Shown: in pieces, positions 1 to 12,363 of the stretch
How positions within the stretch are numbered: position 1 is the first letter of the stretch
Layout: the number at the start of each line of letters is the position of its first letter
Assembly (NCBI GenBank): GCA_030248065.1
Contig: JASAMV010001885.1
Coordinates: 55,541 to 119,540 of the forward strand
Length of the DNA stretch: 64,000 nucleotides
Source: Rhynchonema sp. JSB1_4
Lineage: Eukaryota; Nematoda; Chromadorea; Monhysterida; Xyalidae
Reading direction: 5' to 3'
Notes under the pieces: model-generated
Databases searched by the model: none
What the model was told of the DNA's origin: nothing
Seen by the model: only the letters and a program-made list of their open reading frames with translations
Translations under genes and position numbers: made by a program

Positions 1-481
1 CCGCCGCGAAATCTACAGTATACCAGAGTCTAAGCCATTATACCGTTTTTCGACTTATACATGAAGCGATTTTTATTTAGTTCAATGTTTCATGCTGCTT
101 CATGCCACGCAGCTGAGTACTGTGTAAGCCGAATGGCTCTAAAGAGGTACAAATTTATAACACAGGGAATTTTTCTTTGGGTCACAGTTTGAGACAGAGT
201 TGCTCCACTAATTTTGACCAGCGTAAAAGTTATTCCTCTACAGCTAATGAACATCTTTTACGCTGGTCGAAATTAGTGGAGCAACTCTATCTCAAACTGT
301 GGCCCAAAGAAAAATTCCCTGTGTTGTAAAATTGTACCTCTAGCTGAGTGTAGAGCACTTATAGCTCAGCCGCGTGGCTGAAAAGCAGCCTGAAACATCG
401 AACTACGTAATATCGCTTCATGTCTAAGTCAAGAAGCGGTGGAACATCTCAGCCTCTGGTATACTGTAGATTTCGCGGCGG
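1..481. repeat. Long foldback (hairpin) repeat
   Basis: The first ~28 bases (CCGCCGCGAAATCTACAG...) return in inverted orientation at about 454-481. The inner arms (about 168-230 and 247-330) are near-perfect inverted copies round the GCGTAAAAG / CTTTTACGC region. The whole block is therefore one large hairpin-capable element with arms of roughly 200 bp. It may start before the window. No coding sequence is seen. An inner piece (CTAATTTCGACCAGCGTA) recurs near 22471-22488. Confidence 0.8.
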
Positions 482-583
482 TGACATCAGCGGCTAGATT
501 GCCTTTACCGGTGGTGAGCCACCTTTATGAAATATCTGAGTTGCGCAACGGTGTTTCTGTGGTTGTGGGCGGATGAGTTCATA

Positions 584-790
584 ATGTTGTTTTGCATTGT
601 GGCATGCGATCCCACGGGAATCGCATGCCACAATGCAAAACAACATCATGAGCCCCCTTTAGTTGCATTCACAATGTGGTTATTATACGCTATCACCGAA
701 ACATTTTTACTTTTGGCCGATCCGTTGAGACACCGAAGTGAAAATGTTTCGATGATAGCGTATAAGAACCACATTGTGAATGCAATCAAC
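584..790. repeat. Two adjacent hairpins
   Basis: 584-610 pairs perfectly with 620-646 (27-bp arms, 9-base loop). 662-712 pairs almost perfectly with about 736-790, giving arms of about 50 bp. An ORF runs through but looks like a by-product of the symmetry. These are probably remnants of MITE-like elements next to the first foldback. Confidence 0.8.
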
Positions 791-840
791 ACCTGCGACT
801 GGACCCCAATGGAATCGATCGGTACACCTTTCTAAAGGAT

Positions 841-1211
841 AAATCAATACGGCTAAATTGATTTGTTCCAGAACTGGTCTCAGAATCGCGAAATGAGCCT
901 TTTTGAAGGATTTATGATTTTTTGGAAGAAATCGTCATTGTTTACAGAAAACTCCAAGCTAGAATTTTCGTTTTCTTTTCTCCAACATCAGCTGCTCGCT
1001 CAAAATCTAACGATTCATGAGCTTTTGCCTGATTTGCAATAAAAATGCAGCTGGTCCAAATTTATTTTTGTTCCCGGTTGGACCGATTTAATCGCTTCGA
1101 TCTCGCCCGATTTTCATCCGATTAATTTTATCTTGGTGGCGTTCTGATCGCACGTATCCCAGCTACAAGTTTCTAAATCGTAGAAAGGGTATTTTTCGCA
1201 ATGAGTCCGCC
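841..1211. other. Non-coding stretch
   Basis: I see no gene, repeat structure or RNA here. Confidence 0.4.
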
Positions 1212-1411
1212 CCTAACACTAACATCAACACTTACACTATCACTAACGTTAACACTAACACTAACACAAACGTTAACATAAAACTAAACACAAAAGAGAA
1301 AATCCTTTCGTTTATGTTAGTGTTAGTGTCAACGTTAGTGTTAGTGTTAGTGTAAACGTTAGTGTTAGTGTAAGTGTTAATGTTAGTGTTAGTGTAAAGG
1401 TTAATGTAATC
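1212..1411. repeat. Inverted pair of degenerate TTAGTG arrays
   Basis: 1212-1291 is a degenerate run of CTAACA/CTAACG units. 1311-1411 is the opposite-strand run of GTTAGT units. A 20-base spacer separates them, so the two arrays face each other. The unit resembles but is not TTAGGG or TTAGGC. The low-complexity ORFs read through it are artefacts. Confidence 0.85.
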
Positions 1412-4064
1412 CGCTTCTGTGGACCGGGCCATTCATCGGTGTCGTGAACACAACAACGGTGTCGTGTAAGTTTACAAATTTGCGAACTTCCACATGATCT
1501 CGCCGTTCGTACACGCTTGTCACAACAGCAGTGGCGAACGACGCACCAGTTCCATCCACGAGTGAAACTGAACTGCACTCTTAGGCTTTTTGGAAGCAAT
1601 TTTGCCAGTGGTTCTGCTCTCGCTATGCACAGGTTTGACGGAGCTCTGTTTAGGAGTTTGCACGCAGCTATGTTACACACAAGCAATAATAAACGCTGGA
1701 CGGACTTTTCGGAGGCAAATTTGCCACATGAGTTCGCACTGACGAGCCTGGCACCTCGGTCCATCTGCGAAAGCAGGGCGAAACGGACTGGGGTACCCGA
1801 CACCTAACACCCATACACTTTTTTGAGTGCCGACATCCGACACCCGAAAAGCAAGTCTGAGGTGACACCCGACACCAACACTTTAAGCTAACAGCCGACA
1901 CCCCCGCCCGATCTCGAACCACCAGTTACATGAACGAAAAGTTATCCCCAAGATAAAACGACACTATTATCCCTCGCCAAGTGCTCTGTGGTGCGCGTCA
2001 GTAACAATGCTTTGGTCCTATCAAGCAACGCGATACGGGTTTGACAATTGGCAGCAATCACAAGCTGCTGTGGCATGCCCTCATAAGCTTCATTTACTTC
2101 AGAAATATTCAATCGGACTAAAAACGACGCGACCACCCCAGATGCACAGACGTCGATGGTTGGTGTATGGGTGACATTTTGAATCATTCCTTTTTAACCG
2201 TAACTGATTGCAGACATGGATGCCGTCTCCAATCTTCCACCCTCAAGACACCGTCGGCGAATGCGTTCAAGGTCAGTCGCTTGACAACTTGCGCTGATCA
2301 ACACAAATGTGTGCTCGAACACAGTGCGCTTATGTGCTGGACGTTATTCCAATAATCTGCTCACTATTTGTATATTAGGAATCCCGGGCCAAACTGCGCT
2401 TTTTTGAGAAGGTGACTAGCAACGTTGCTGCCTGTGTCCCTCTCCGTTTGGTTTGGGCTCGTGCTCGTTCTGTTAAAACTGCAATCAGAACTGGTCGGTG
2501 ATGCAGAACCGGGGTGCACCAGTGAAGACAGTTATTGAGCACGGTGCAGGGTTGATCAAAGAATAAGAAATGAATCAGATTCTGAAGTTGATCACACTGC
2601 ATTTGTGATGTGGTCAACTGAGGCAATTACTCTATTTAATTCTGAATAAGTGATGACAACACGCACATGAAGGCATAAAGGACGTTTGATTTGCACTCCT
2701 ATTGACTGACTGCAATGATCGGCGTCCGACGCTTGTTTATGTGTATCTGTCCAGAACTTGAGTTGCCGATCAATATCTTGTAACACCCCATGCGGAAATC
2801 AGGCCTAAAGTGCAAAGTATGGCGGTCAAATGAGATAGCAGGTGCGTCACTGAACCTGTGGAATGCATCTGCAGTGCACCCGGCAGCAGCCAGTTTCGGA
2901 AATTAATGATATCCCGAAGTTTCCCCAAATTTTGGACCTGATTCAGGGTTCAAACATTAGATTTGCTCAAGATCCGATCTGAGGTCCGATGCCCCCGATA
3001 GCGACCGCCGTGACCTCATAACTCTTCTGTGCGATGTCGGATTAGAATGAAACTAGCATATTTGGAATCCGCGTCAAATTCTAAGCGTGACAGGAGGTTT
3101 ATGTGTGCAAATCGGACCATTTTATGCTTTAGCCCGATCCCGCCGATGGTGATTCGGGATGGCCGATTCGGTGCTAGAAACTAGCCCACGGTCCAATACC
3201 AACTTTTTACCGAGTTTCACATACAGATGCAGCTTTTCACATATTGGGTGGAAAGTGGGATGGGGTGGAAAGTGAGACGGGGTGGAAAGTGAAACAGGGG
3301 TGGAAAGTGGGACTCACTGGTTTGATGCAATGCGGCTGTTTAGCGTTCAGTCAACGATCGGACAATGGAAACTGTCAGTTGTTGCCTATCAAAGTAGTTT
3401 AATCAAACACATTAATTTTGTTTCAAGCAAAAACTAACAGCATGAATTTCGAAATGTAAATGTGAGTTGAAATCATATTTTCAGATAAGCACCATAACAT
3501 TGACGGAGGAACGATTGTTATACTGTATGTCTACCGGTTGGCTTTACTGTACGTATCGACCGCATGTGTTTGGATGAGAATGAAAATAATCTGGGAATCA
3601 GACACGCTTTTCGCCAACATAATACTGTATGTATGCACATTTGATGTCATCGTATCGATGGTAATCTCACTCAGATTCATACATCTTATATGCAGTGCGT
3701 GCTAATCATGGTTTCAATTTTTTCGGGGGAACAAACGGCAGAAATTATATTTTTATCATTTCATTGTCACACACTAATGTGGAGTAAAGTATAAGGCACC
3801 AGCACAGAACACAATTCAACCAGAGGTGCACAAATCCCACAAAAATGTCAAATGAGCTGAGCGCCCACGCATCCGGCCGATGGTGTACCACATAATACTG
3901 GTTTCAAGCGAAAAGCGGCTTTTCTTTTTTTTTGAAAAACACCAGTTGTTTACCACCACATTTGATCGACCAAAAACACACGTTCTCATTTTCACGGATC
4001 GTCAATGTGAACGAACTGAGCTCGAGCATTTCGTTTGAATTTGAAATCAACCTTCAAACCGACC
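1412..4064. other. Gene-poor stretch with two unrecognised minus-strand ORFs
   Basis: No gene is recognised. Minus-strand ORFs at 1942-2187 (81 codons, ATG start) and 2592-2786 have reasonably protein-like composition and could be lone exons, but I know no match. 3246-3312 holds four copies of a ~17-base unit containing GGTGGAAAGTG. 1793-1910 repeats CGACACC-type words. Confidence 0.35.
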
Positions 4065-5011
4065 ATGAAATCGTCAATCATAATTGTCCTGTCGGTAGCA
4101 ATTCTCCTCCACCAAATAACCACGTCGCAAGGTCTATCTTTGAGCGCCTGTCTTCGTTACGCTTGGAGTAAGTCACTGTATGTAACATTATATTACATAC
4201 GTTGTATAGTCCAACCACGAACTCATGAGACGACTTATTTTGAAGTTGACTTGAACGGATCCAATAATGTTCCGGTTCCACGTATTTCGGAAATGAAAGA
4301 AAGAGAAATGCATGTATTTTTCAAAAACACGCTCTCCACCTCGGTGCGTAAATTCCCTTTTGACTCCCAAAACATTTGTGTGTTGAACGACGTTGCTGTT
4401 CGCGTAAGCACGCAACAAGTTGAGGTCAGCTAGCTGGAACTTGTCATCATGTCTCTCGGCCCAATCTCTTTCTTTCGTTTGCGAAAACCCGTGTAGCCGG
4501 CGCATTTTTGAATCTGGCCGAGCAAGCTTTAAAAAGAGTCGTCTCATGAGCACGTGGCTGAACTATACGTGAGTCAAAGAACGTCAGGCTCAATCCTGAA
4601 TGAGTCAAATCTGCATTATTTTAAGTGAGAACTATGCGATTCAAATTCACTTGGTTCATCTTTGCCATACCACACTGTATTTGTCTGGTAAGACAACGTA
4701 TGTACCTATGTAACTGGATGGTGGACATTACAGACTCTCAGATTGAACAAGAAAACTGCAGAAAGTAAACATTTTTAGCAGTACCCAACCACTGTACATC
4801 TGTTTCAGAGGGTTGTAACACGGACAAATGTCAGGCGAAATGTCATGAGATCGGCCACGGCACAGGTGTCTGTCAGCTTCGCTATGTGCGTTGTCTGACT
4901 GTCAAGGTGCCGTTGGAAGTGTGTGTCTGCTCCGATGCCGATAGTGAAGATGGCGTAATCTTGGAAGACGCCGTGAAAATGGCGGAGGCCGCGAAAAAAG
5001 TGACAGAATGA
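4065..5011 (+). CDS. Two-exon secreted cysteine-rich peptide, CS-alpha-beta (defensin-like) pattern
   Basis: Exon 1 starts at the ATG at 4065 and encodes a classic signal peptide (MKSS, then a hydrophobic run, then TSQ). It ends at 4167 (GTAAGT donor) or 4131 (GTCTAT donor). Both are phase 1 and fit exon 2. Exon 2 is 4809-5011, after TTTCAG, with stop TGA at 5009. The mature part has cysteines spaced C-x4-C-x3-C-x9-C-x6-C-x9-C-x-C, and a G-x-C before the fourth cysteine. That C-x3-C / G-x-C / C-x-C set is the signature of CS-alpha-beta peptides. The longer exon 1 adds an eighth cysteine. The tail is acidic and alanine/lysine-rich. A role in antimicrobial defence is inference. No close family match is claimed. 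Confidence 0.6.
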
Positions 5012-5641
5012 TCGAGAGACTTCAAAAGCTATTGATTGTGCATGTCATTCACCTGACCAAACTTGCATACTGTTTGCAGATGATTTTCTCAAAGCCGTTT
5101 GATCAAAGTAAATTATTCGTTCTACGTTCCGTGTCGCCACGCGAAGATCTTTGGTCAGGTGGTCCGTCAATCAACCAGAGTTAAACAGCATCATAGACCA
5201 TGGCACAATACTTTAATTTTGAGGTGGATAACGCTCTTTCAAACTTTCGTAGATTCAAATTCAGGGAAACAAATTACATTTCTTTAGAATTATGCATAAA
5301 TGTTTCTAAAAACGAGCCCTTCTAATGATTTTAGTTACGGCACGGACGTAAATTCACTATCAGTCGCATTCAACGCAATTGTGAGTTGTTCAGCACGTGT
5401 CCGTAACGCACAGTCAAATTACCGAAACGGGATTAGAATCATGTATGCATTAACGCATAAAACGAGGTCTAATTTTCCATAAATAATAAACTTGCCGACG
5501 TCTATAAAGAAACACGCCACAGGAAATATTACAAAGTGCAATAATATTTTCTCTCTTGTTATAGACACTGTGATTTTCTTGGAGCAAAGGTATGCATTCA
5601 GTTAGAAACTAAAGAGAAAATAATTCGAAAATAATAAAAGT
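5012..5641. other. Intergenic, peptide gene to Kelch gene
   Basis: AT-rich spacer with no gene seen. A possible non-coding exon boundary (TGCATTCAG) lies about 40 bases before the Kelch ATG. Confidence 0.4.
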
Positions 5642-7444
5642 ATGCTCAAGTTTTGCGCTGTGGCGGTCGTGATGCAGCTGACTTGCACTACGGTCAAATC
5701 GCAACAACAAGAGGAACCGATAGAAGCCGAACCGAAGAAGTCACGAGGAATTCTGGTGACCGGAGGATGGAATGGTGTGAATCAGGCAAGCAAGTCGCTC
5801 AACACACTAACGTTGAACGGCTATCAGTCAGACTTTATACCACGACGGTGAATAATGCGAACCTTCAGGAAACACATTCAAGAAATCTTGCACCACATTC
5901 AGCTTTTCGATCCATTCCGCGACACACTGACTGAGATCGTCGACTTCGGACTACGACCGATGTGGGGTCCGTCGTCAGCCGCTTATCGCAATCGTGTCTA
6001 CGTGATCGGTGGCAGAGACAACGCGGGCGTTAGCAAACAGGTTACATGTCGTTGCCATAATTTGCGTCAACATTTGCGGTGGCTAGTGGTTCAGGGCAAG
6101 GTCTATCAAAATTCATGCTTTTGGTGTGATGCGCTCAACATCATGCAAGAGCCATGGACAAGAGAATTGACCATGTTTGACCAAACTGACTGACAGACAT
6201 GTAGGCACTGTACCACTGCACAATCAGAACGTCCTATTGCCACAACGAGTTTTAGGTGCAAATCTATGACCCGAATCTCGACCAGACCTTCCCTGGCTCA
6301 TCAATGAAAGTCGCCCGTCGTTGGCACACATCCAACTTGCTAAACGGTTCGAATATGTTACCAGCGTCCGCAGGATGTCGCTAAAGAAGTGATTGTCATT
6401 TGTACCCACAGGTCAAATTTATGTTTGCGGTGGCACGGACAACAACGGTGAACCACTGCGATCGTGTGAGACGTACAATCTGACCACACATGAGTGGACA
6501 TCCATCGGCGATATGCCTGGTGCGTACTGTATTATACACACGCGAAACTGTACCAACAACGGTATAATAATATTTCATTTGCGTCATGCGCAAAAAATCA
6601 CTTTCGCGTGACAAAAAACTAGTGTAAAGCGTCCACCAAGATAACCAGCATTTGAACCATCATTCGCAGCCCCTGGTCGTTACGCTCACAGCGCTGCGGT
6701 GTTGAACGATCGATTGTATGTGATCGGTGGATGGGACGGGGAACGATTCTTGAGTGATTTGATTGTTTATGACTCGGACACAAACCAATGGCTGACGAAC
6801 AGACGCAATATGGTGACCATGGCATTTAAAACTGTGTTCAAAATGATTTAACGTCAATTATTCTTGCTCGTTTTTAATCGCAGATCCAGGCGCGCATGGC
6901 TGCCGGCGCAGTCGCGTATCACGGCCATTTGATCGTGTGTGGAGGATGGATGAAAACACAGCGATTGCAAACTTGCGAAGTCTACAGCCCGTTCATGGAC
7001 AAGTAAGAGCTCATTTCGTCGCGCGTTTCGTGTTCTCAACTGTATTTCTGAACAATTTCGAGCTTAATTACCACGTACAGGTGGTCATTTGGCCCGTCAC
7101 TTGAGGAGCGCAGATCATCACACGCGATGCTTGTGTACGAGGTCAGTGTGTTTGCGTCTTGATGTACTTTCTAGCCCTGCAGTGCTTTCAATACATAATG
7201 AGCACTCTCAGGACGCGATATTCGTGATCGCTGGTGAGGACAACGATTATCACATGTTGGATTCCATCGAACACTACGACATTCGAAACAACGTCTCGCG
7301 AACGCTAAAGGCACATTTGCAGGTATCCGAGAATAACGGGTAAATCTTGCTGTTGGCAAATATTCATTCTGCCTGATGCTAATTGTGGTCTAGGTGCCCA
7401 TGCGGGACTTTACGGCCACGACGCTGGGTGTGTTTGCAGTTTAG
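5642..7444 (+). CDS. Secreted Kelch-repeat protein
   Basis: ATG at 5642 opens a signal peptide (MLKFCAVAVVMQLTC...). Kelch blades follow with the usual GG pairs: ILVTGGWNG, VYVIGGRDN, IYVCGGTDN, LYVIGGWDG, LIVCGGW and a last AIFVIAGED. Tyr and Trp sit at the spacing expected of a beta-propeller. Exons supported by phase: 1, 5642-~5847; 2, to 6040; 3, 6256-6346; 4, 6412-6519; 5, 6670-6812; 6, 6884-7002; 7, 7081-7141; 8, 7212-7322; 9, 7394-7444 (TAG). The exon 1/2 junction is unresolved: the best in-phase pair (5848 donor, 5868 acceptor) would make a 21-nt intron. No BTB, BACK or F-box is present, so it is not a cullin adaptor. The leader points to an extracellular or lumenal protein. It converges on lectin gene A. 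Confidence 0.88.
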
Positions 7445-7748
7445 CAGATCAAGGCTTGTCTACTGCAATGAACTGATGAGCTTTACCTACATATGTACTT
7501 CGAATTGTGCATGTATAGATAGGTATGTAACTGCATTCTGTTTGCAACTGTAACTTGTTATGTGGTGGATTTATGCCCAGATAAATTTCCCAAGTCAATC
7601 AAGCGATAAGAAGCCAGAGCATGAAAAAATTCACAATACAACAGAAAACATAATCATCAAACCCATAGGCTAAAAGGAGATTCGCATAAGAATTGAAAAC
7701 CCGATGTGCTACAAATTTCCCCAAGATTTCATGCTGTCACATTGTCCT
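7445..7748. other. Convergent intergenic spacer
   Basis: This is the 304-bp gap between the ends of the convergent Kelch and lectin A genes. It probably holds both 3' UTRs. Nothing else is seen. Confidence 0.4.
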
Positions 7749-10663
7749 TCATCCAAACACGTTGCGGTCGATGCGTTCATAGTAGTGCCAGCCCGTCGAC
7801 ATTACAATCGTGCCTCCGTCCAATTGAGTGCTCATCTGTACACACGAATAATGAAACATTTGGTTACTTGGGGAAGTGGACACTGAATCGTGTGCTCAAA
7901 GGCACACATGTACATCGTGTATACATACCTTGACAGGCAACAATTGACAGGTGGCATTGTCCGGTCGTAGATTGAACGCCAAACAGCCGCGTTGCGCAAC
8001 ACAGCGGAATGCACACCTGTAATGAAACATTTAGTTATATCTCCACTTCAGACACAAAAACAAGCAGCTCACTGTCGGGGATCGTCGCTTTCGACAAACT
8101 CAGCCAACTTGGCCGCGTTCGATATGTAGTAGGTGTCGGCCTGATGTTCGTAGCGCTCGCCCGGAATTCCTGACAAAAAGTCGAAAATATTCAAGCAGGG
8201 TTGAAAAAAAAATTTTTTTTATTAACGAGCTTTTTTTTTTAAAAAAAAATTTTTTTTTTGATTTTTTTTTGACGAAAATTTTTTTTATTAGAAAAAGTGT
8301 TGCAAACGACGTTTCAGAATAAATGAAATCGATACAACATATTTTTCAAAAATTGAAAAATTTTCGCCTGAGACCCAACTTGTGCGGTGACACCCGGTAG
8401 TATTGTGCAGATTCTATGGTCTCCGACCAATGTGAGGTTGATGTTCACTAACGATGTTACTCTAATATATTGTAGCATGCTGTACAACGTATTTTAATGC
8501 ATCTAATGCCGAATATCTGATATACGACCATCAAAATATCGATTACAGCCCAAATCTTGCGTGTCAGATCGACTTTGCGCGCCCGGTTTTGCACCATACC
8601 TGCATCTATACATGTGTAGCAGCATGCAGTAGTACATTATCGGTGCCACATCACTCTAAAAGACCAGCCCCGCGCATCCCTGTACGGATTTGGGGACAAT
8701 ACAGGCAGGGCGCCGCAGGCGCGATTTTGGAAAAATTGTCCCGTCCACAGAAAAAAAGTGCCAATTTTTTGCCTCGAAAAAGGCCATTTTTGGACATTTC
8801 AGCCCATTTTGGGCAACTTTTTTTATTAAAAAAAAAGCAAAATCTGAGTTTCAAAAAAAAAAATTTTTTTTTTAAAAAATTTTTTTAATTAACCACTTTT
8901 TTTTGAAACAAAGCTGTATTCAAGTTTTAAAAACAGCCAACCGGACGGTCAGATGGGTGAAATATGGACAACAAACTAACGATGTTCCATTAGACATTTC
9001 TTGGTTGCATCATTGCAGTTTGCCGTTCGATCGATTTGCCACCCACTGCCAGCACCGCCGCTCGGTTCGTTCAAAGTCGAGCACACAGAGGTCGGGGCTG
9101 CTGCCACGCCTGAAATATCAAGGAGCCCTTTGAAAGCGCGCAAGCATGATTGTGTCCGTGTTTGGGCAGCAGTCAAACCTGGCAGATCAGGTCGATCTCC
9201 TTGTTGCAGTCCGGCCAAACCCGTTTGGCCCGGCACGTGCTCTGCTGTCCAGTAGGAACCGGTCGCATCGCCAAGCTTGTTTACGAGACCGATGAAATAG
9301 TTCTGCAATCGTAGATCCCGTTCTGCATTAACGGCAAACGCAATGAAAGAGAAAATGCATGTCACCAACCTGTGTAGTAGTGTGCATCTGGTCAGTCAGT
9401 TCCTTCATAATTTCTTTTGTGTACAAATGCGCTTGACGATCATCCGGTTCTTCTGCCTTAGTCGCACATTCCGTGTTTGTTGCGTTCTCTTGGCCCGGCT
9501 GGATTTTATGTTGGTAATACATGTTGGTTTGTACATTTCGAGAAATAGAGATTGCCTTTCACAACCAACCCAAACGTAATAGCAGCTGCTTCCCATTGGA
9601 ACCCCTTGAAATTCGGCGATGCAATCATAGGCCAGTCGCTTAGCCATTTCTGTCAAAGTTGTTCTCATTTTATTTATTACGTTCGCTGCACAGTTTCAGT
9701 CAGTGAGCTTCTCTACCTTCAATCATTCCTTCCTCATGAAATACTGGTGGCGCCGACGGAGGCGGAATCACTGAAATTCAGGTGTACAACATATGCAAGA
9801 AGATAATACATACATATGTTCCATCATCAACTGTCCAAAAACGCTCACCATACTGGCACATGGCTTTGGCCGGTCCATCCGGGTAGTCGTCAAAGAACAG
9901 CTTGTTCGTTAACGTGTTCCACTGAACGTAACCAAAGTCACCGCCACCCCAGCTCAGTTCCATGTCGGCCGGATTGAAGAAACTCGCGGGAATATTGGCG
10001 ATGTCCAACTCGTTCTCAATCAGCCATCGCCAGTCGCTATCGTTGCTGGTGGCAGGCGGATATTGACGCATGTTCACGTGAAACCATGCACCCAGCCCCA
10101 GCTGAAATCGCCGGATAATTTACGTAACGTGAAACATCGCAAAAGTACCACCACTTCGCTAACGGTCGGGTTCTGTCTTGCAGCGTGACCATATCTCAAT
10201 TATACACATTCGTGAAACCTTAGCCAGCTGTGCGTGGCTACGCGTAACGCGCAGGTTACATAGCAGATAGACAACCGATTGGTTGCTTCACATTGGCGCG
10301 TTAATGTGCCAAACGTAATCTTTGTCAATGTTTGAAGCCGAGTCCTATAAATCGCCGACCGAATGTGCTGGAATGAACAACGATCAAAACACGACAATAA
10401 CGCACTTCGGTCAGATTTTTTATGGCCGTCCACTTTTCTGTCGTCTCTCCGCTGGCGAGTGCAGCCGTCGGTGCTGCGCCGCGACACAACTCTTGTGCGT
10501 GACTGCGATTCTGTGCTTGCGCCAGTGATGGACTGTGGAACAAACAGTAACCGGACGCCAGCTCGTAGTTCGCATGGGTGTTGCACGCGGGTGGAGACTG
10601 TGCGTGCACATTCACCAAACAGTGAACGAACAACGCAAATACACCGCCGAACAAGGGAGGCAT
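7749..10663 (-). CDS. Secreted double C-type lectin + PAN protein, paralogue A
   Basis: Ten exons (gene order): 10663-10406, 10101-9849, 9770-9717, 9649-9570, 9498-9370, 9302-9179, 9109-8981, 8169-8073, 8016-7929, 7835-7749. They total 1299 nt (432 aa). Intron phases are 0,1,1,0,0,1,1,2,0. The signal peptide starts MPPLFGGVFALF. Exons 1-2 give the first C-type lectin-like domain (ASGYC, WLIENE, MCQY). Exons 4-7 give the second (SSCYYVW, YFIGL, SYW, KKCLME). Exons 8-10 give a PAN/apple module (CAFRC, RGCLAFN, TCQLLPV, GWHYYERI). No WND carbohydrate motif is seen, so sugar binding is unproven. Intron 7 (8170-8980) is enlarged by poly-T/A-rich inserted DNA. Confidence 0.87.
8170..8980. repeat. 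Inserted low-complexity DNA in intron 7 of lectin A
   Basis: The paralogous introns in B and C are under 200 bp, whereas this one is 811 bp. It contains long T and A homopolymer blocks (8197-8290, 8815-8890) and a core with GGGCGCCGCAGGCGCG near 8708-8723. It looks like an inserted and decayed repeat. No ends are recognised. Confidence 0.5.
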
Positions 10664-11324
10664 TGTGATATTAACCGGGTCTGTGGAATTGGCGGTATGG
10701 CGCTCGAAGGATCAATGTAAAAACAGAGAGTGGCACAAACAAACTTTTTTAGTCAAAGCCCTGCTTGTTGTGGTGGCCCATGTTGTGTCGGTAACCCCGC
10801 AACGGTGCCTCCTAGCTTTTGCAATATCCAACACACTGACTGGTCGCCACGTCAGAAGTAATCTAGACGCACAGTTATTGACAGGTTTGACTTTGGTGCA
10901 CATCAAGGTAATATTGTACATCTGAAGTAGTACCTGCCTAATGTCTCTACTGTACAAGGTACCCTGTGTGAGCTGGGGCCGTATGGTATATTAGCTCTGC
11001 GTTTCCTACCAACCGCACATGGCCATGCAATAAGCAAAGTAGTGGCCTTTGTTAGTGAACCAGCATTAGATACGTAGGTATGACTGTTGTTGGTGTGATA
11101 GTGCACCCGTGCACCGGCCAAGTACATTGAGCCTCCAGCTCATGGTTATGGGTATACGAAACCATGAAATTTGTAGCCAGTACGGAGTATACAACAAACC
11201 GGATACCTTATACATATATGTACCTTTTGCAATGTCAATGAATATCATTTCCGACACAAAGTCAGGTACACATGCATGAAACTTTCTACGGTATTTTGTC
11301 AATTTTATATTTCAAATTTTGCTA
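10664..11324. other. Upstream region of lectin A
   Basis: This is the spacer between the 5' end of lectin A and the Harbinger-like transposon, and it should hold the lectin A promoter. No clear TATA box or other element can be supported. Confidence 0.35.
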
Positions 11325-11675
11325 TTAAGGTCGATTTATACTTCTGACTCCTGGGCAGTAGCAGTCAAAAATTTGAGGAAGTCAAGGGCAGGCAGAGTCA
11401 TCGGCAGTAGTGCTCTCCTTTCCTTTTCCCCTCTCCCTCCGTGACTGTCTGTGATGGGTGCAGTCAACGAATTGAAAGAGAAATTGGGGCAGTCAAAGTT
11501 CCGCTTCAGGCCGATTCGTCTAAATAGACGCCTTTTTACCGTTTTTTTCAATTTTTTTGTGTTTAATAATGTCATTGTGCTTATGTCGATGTTTTTAGGT
11601 CCATGTCACTTGAGCTTGAAACCCAAGTGCTGATTTTGCAAAAGTTACGTCAAAGCAGAAAGAGGCGCCAAGAAA

Positions 11676-11800
11676 ATGCACAAAGCAACGAAAAACGGAG
11701 GTCTTCCATCATCAGCCGGGATCGGGATTCTGATTATCAACGCGATTGTGGTTCTTCACAATTGCTCATTCACTCTCCTCTCCGCTCCGAACGGTCAGTT
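11676..11800 (+). pseudogene. Fragment of Harbinger-type transposase (LHN region)
   Basis: The frame from 11676 includes ILIINAIVVLHNC, like the hydrophobic ...VLHN... stretch near the end of the DDE domain in PIF/Harbinger transposases. The N-terminal two thirds are missing. It would need to splice over 3.5 kb to reach the next coding piece at 15308. Confidence 0.45.
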
Positions 11801-12363
11801 CAAAAAAATTGAAAACTGGGCGCATGATTTGCTAGCTACCAGCCCCGCCCCCCCCGGTTGGCAAAAAATTCCGCCCACCAGTTTAGCTCCCAGGCGGCGA
11901 ACCTACTGTACCACCAAAAATGTCACCTCCTCTTCCCCGAGCTAGGGGGAAGAAAATTTTTTAGGTCGAAATTTTGATGGAATGTGCTCTAAAACGCTAA
12001 TTTCGCGCGTAGCGCGCGATTTCTCCCTATTTGGAGTGAAAAATACCGTTTTATGCCATTTTGAGCCAAAAATAGCAACTTACTTCCAGCCGCCGGGCGG
12101 CGACCTACCTACTGTACCAGGATGGAGCGTCAACCTACCTAGGTCCTACTGACCTTGGGGTTGGGGGACCCCCCACCCCGCCTCCTCTCACCATGGGCCC
12201 ACCCCGTTTTAGCTTGAGCCCCTCCAGCTAGGATGGGGGCAATACCAATCCCAAATTCACTCCCATTTTGAGAAAGTCAGGCCGTCGGCCGACACCCCGA
12301 CTTCCAATCTTCCCGGCCCAATCCAAAAGTAGAAAATCCCGCCACCAGTGTAGTTCCTGGGGG

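Noticed and set aside
1212..1411. Canonical telomere repeats
   Set aside because: The unit is TTAGTG with variants, not TTAGGG or TTAGGC, so I list it only as telomere-like.
1232..1803. Thr/Leu- and Thr/Asn-repeat ORFs
   Set aside because: Direct translation of the TTAGTG-type array.
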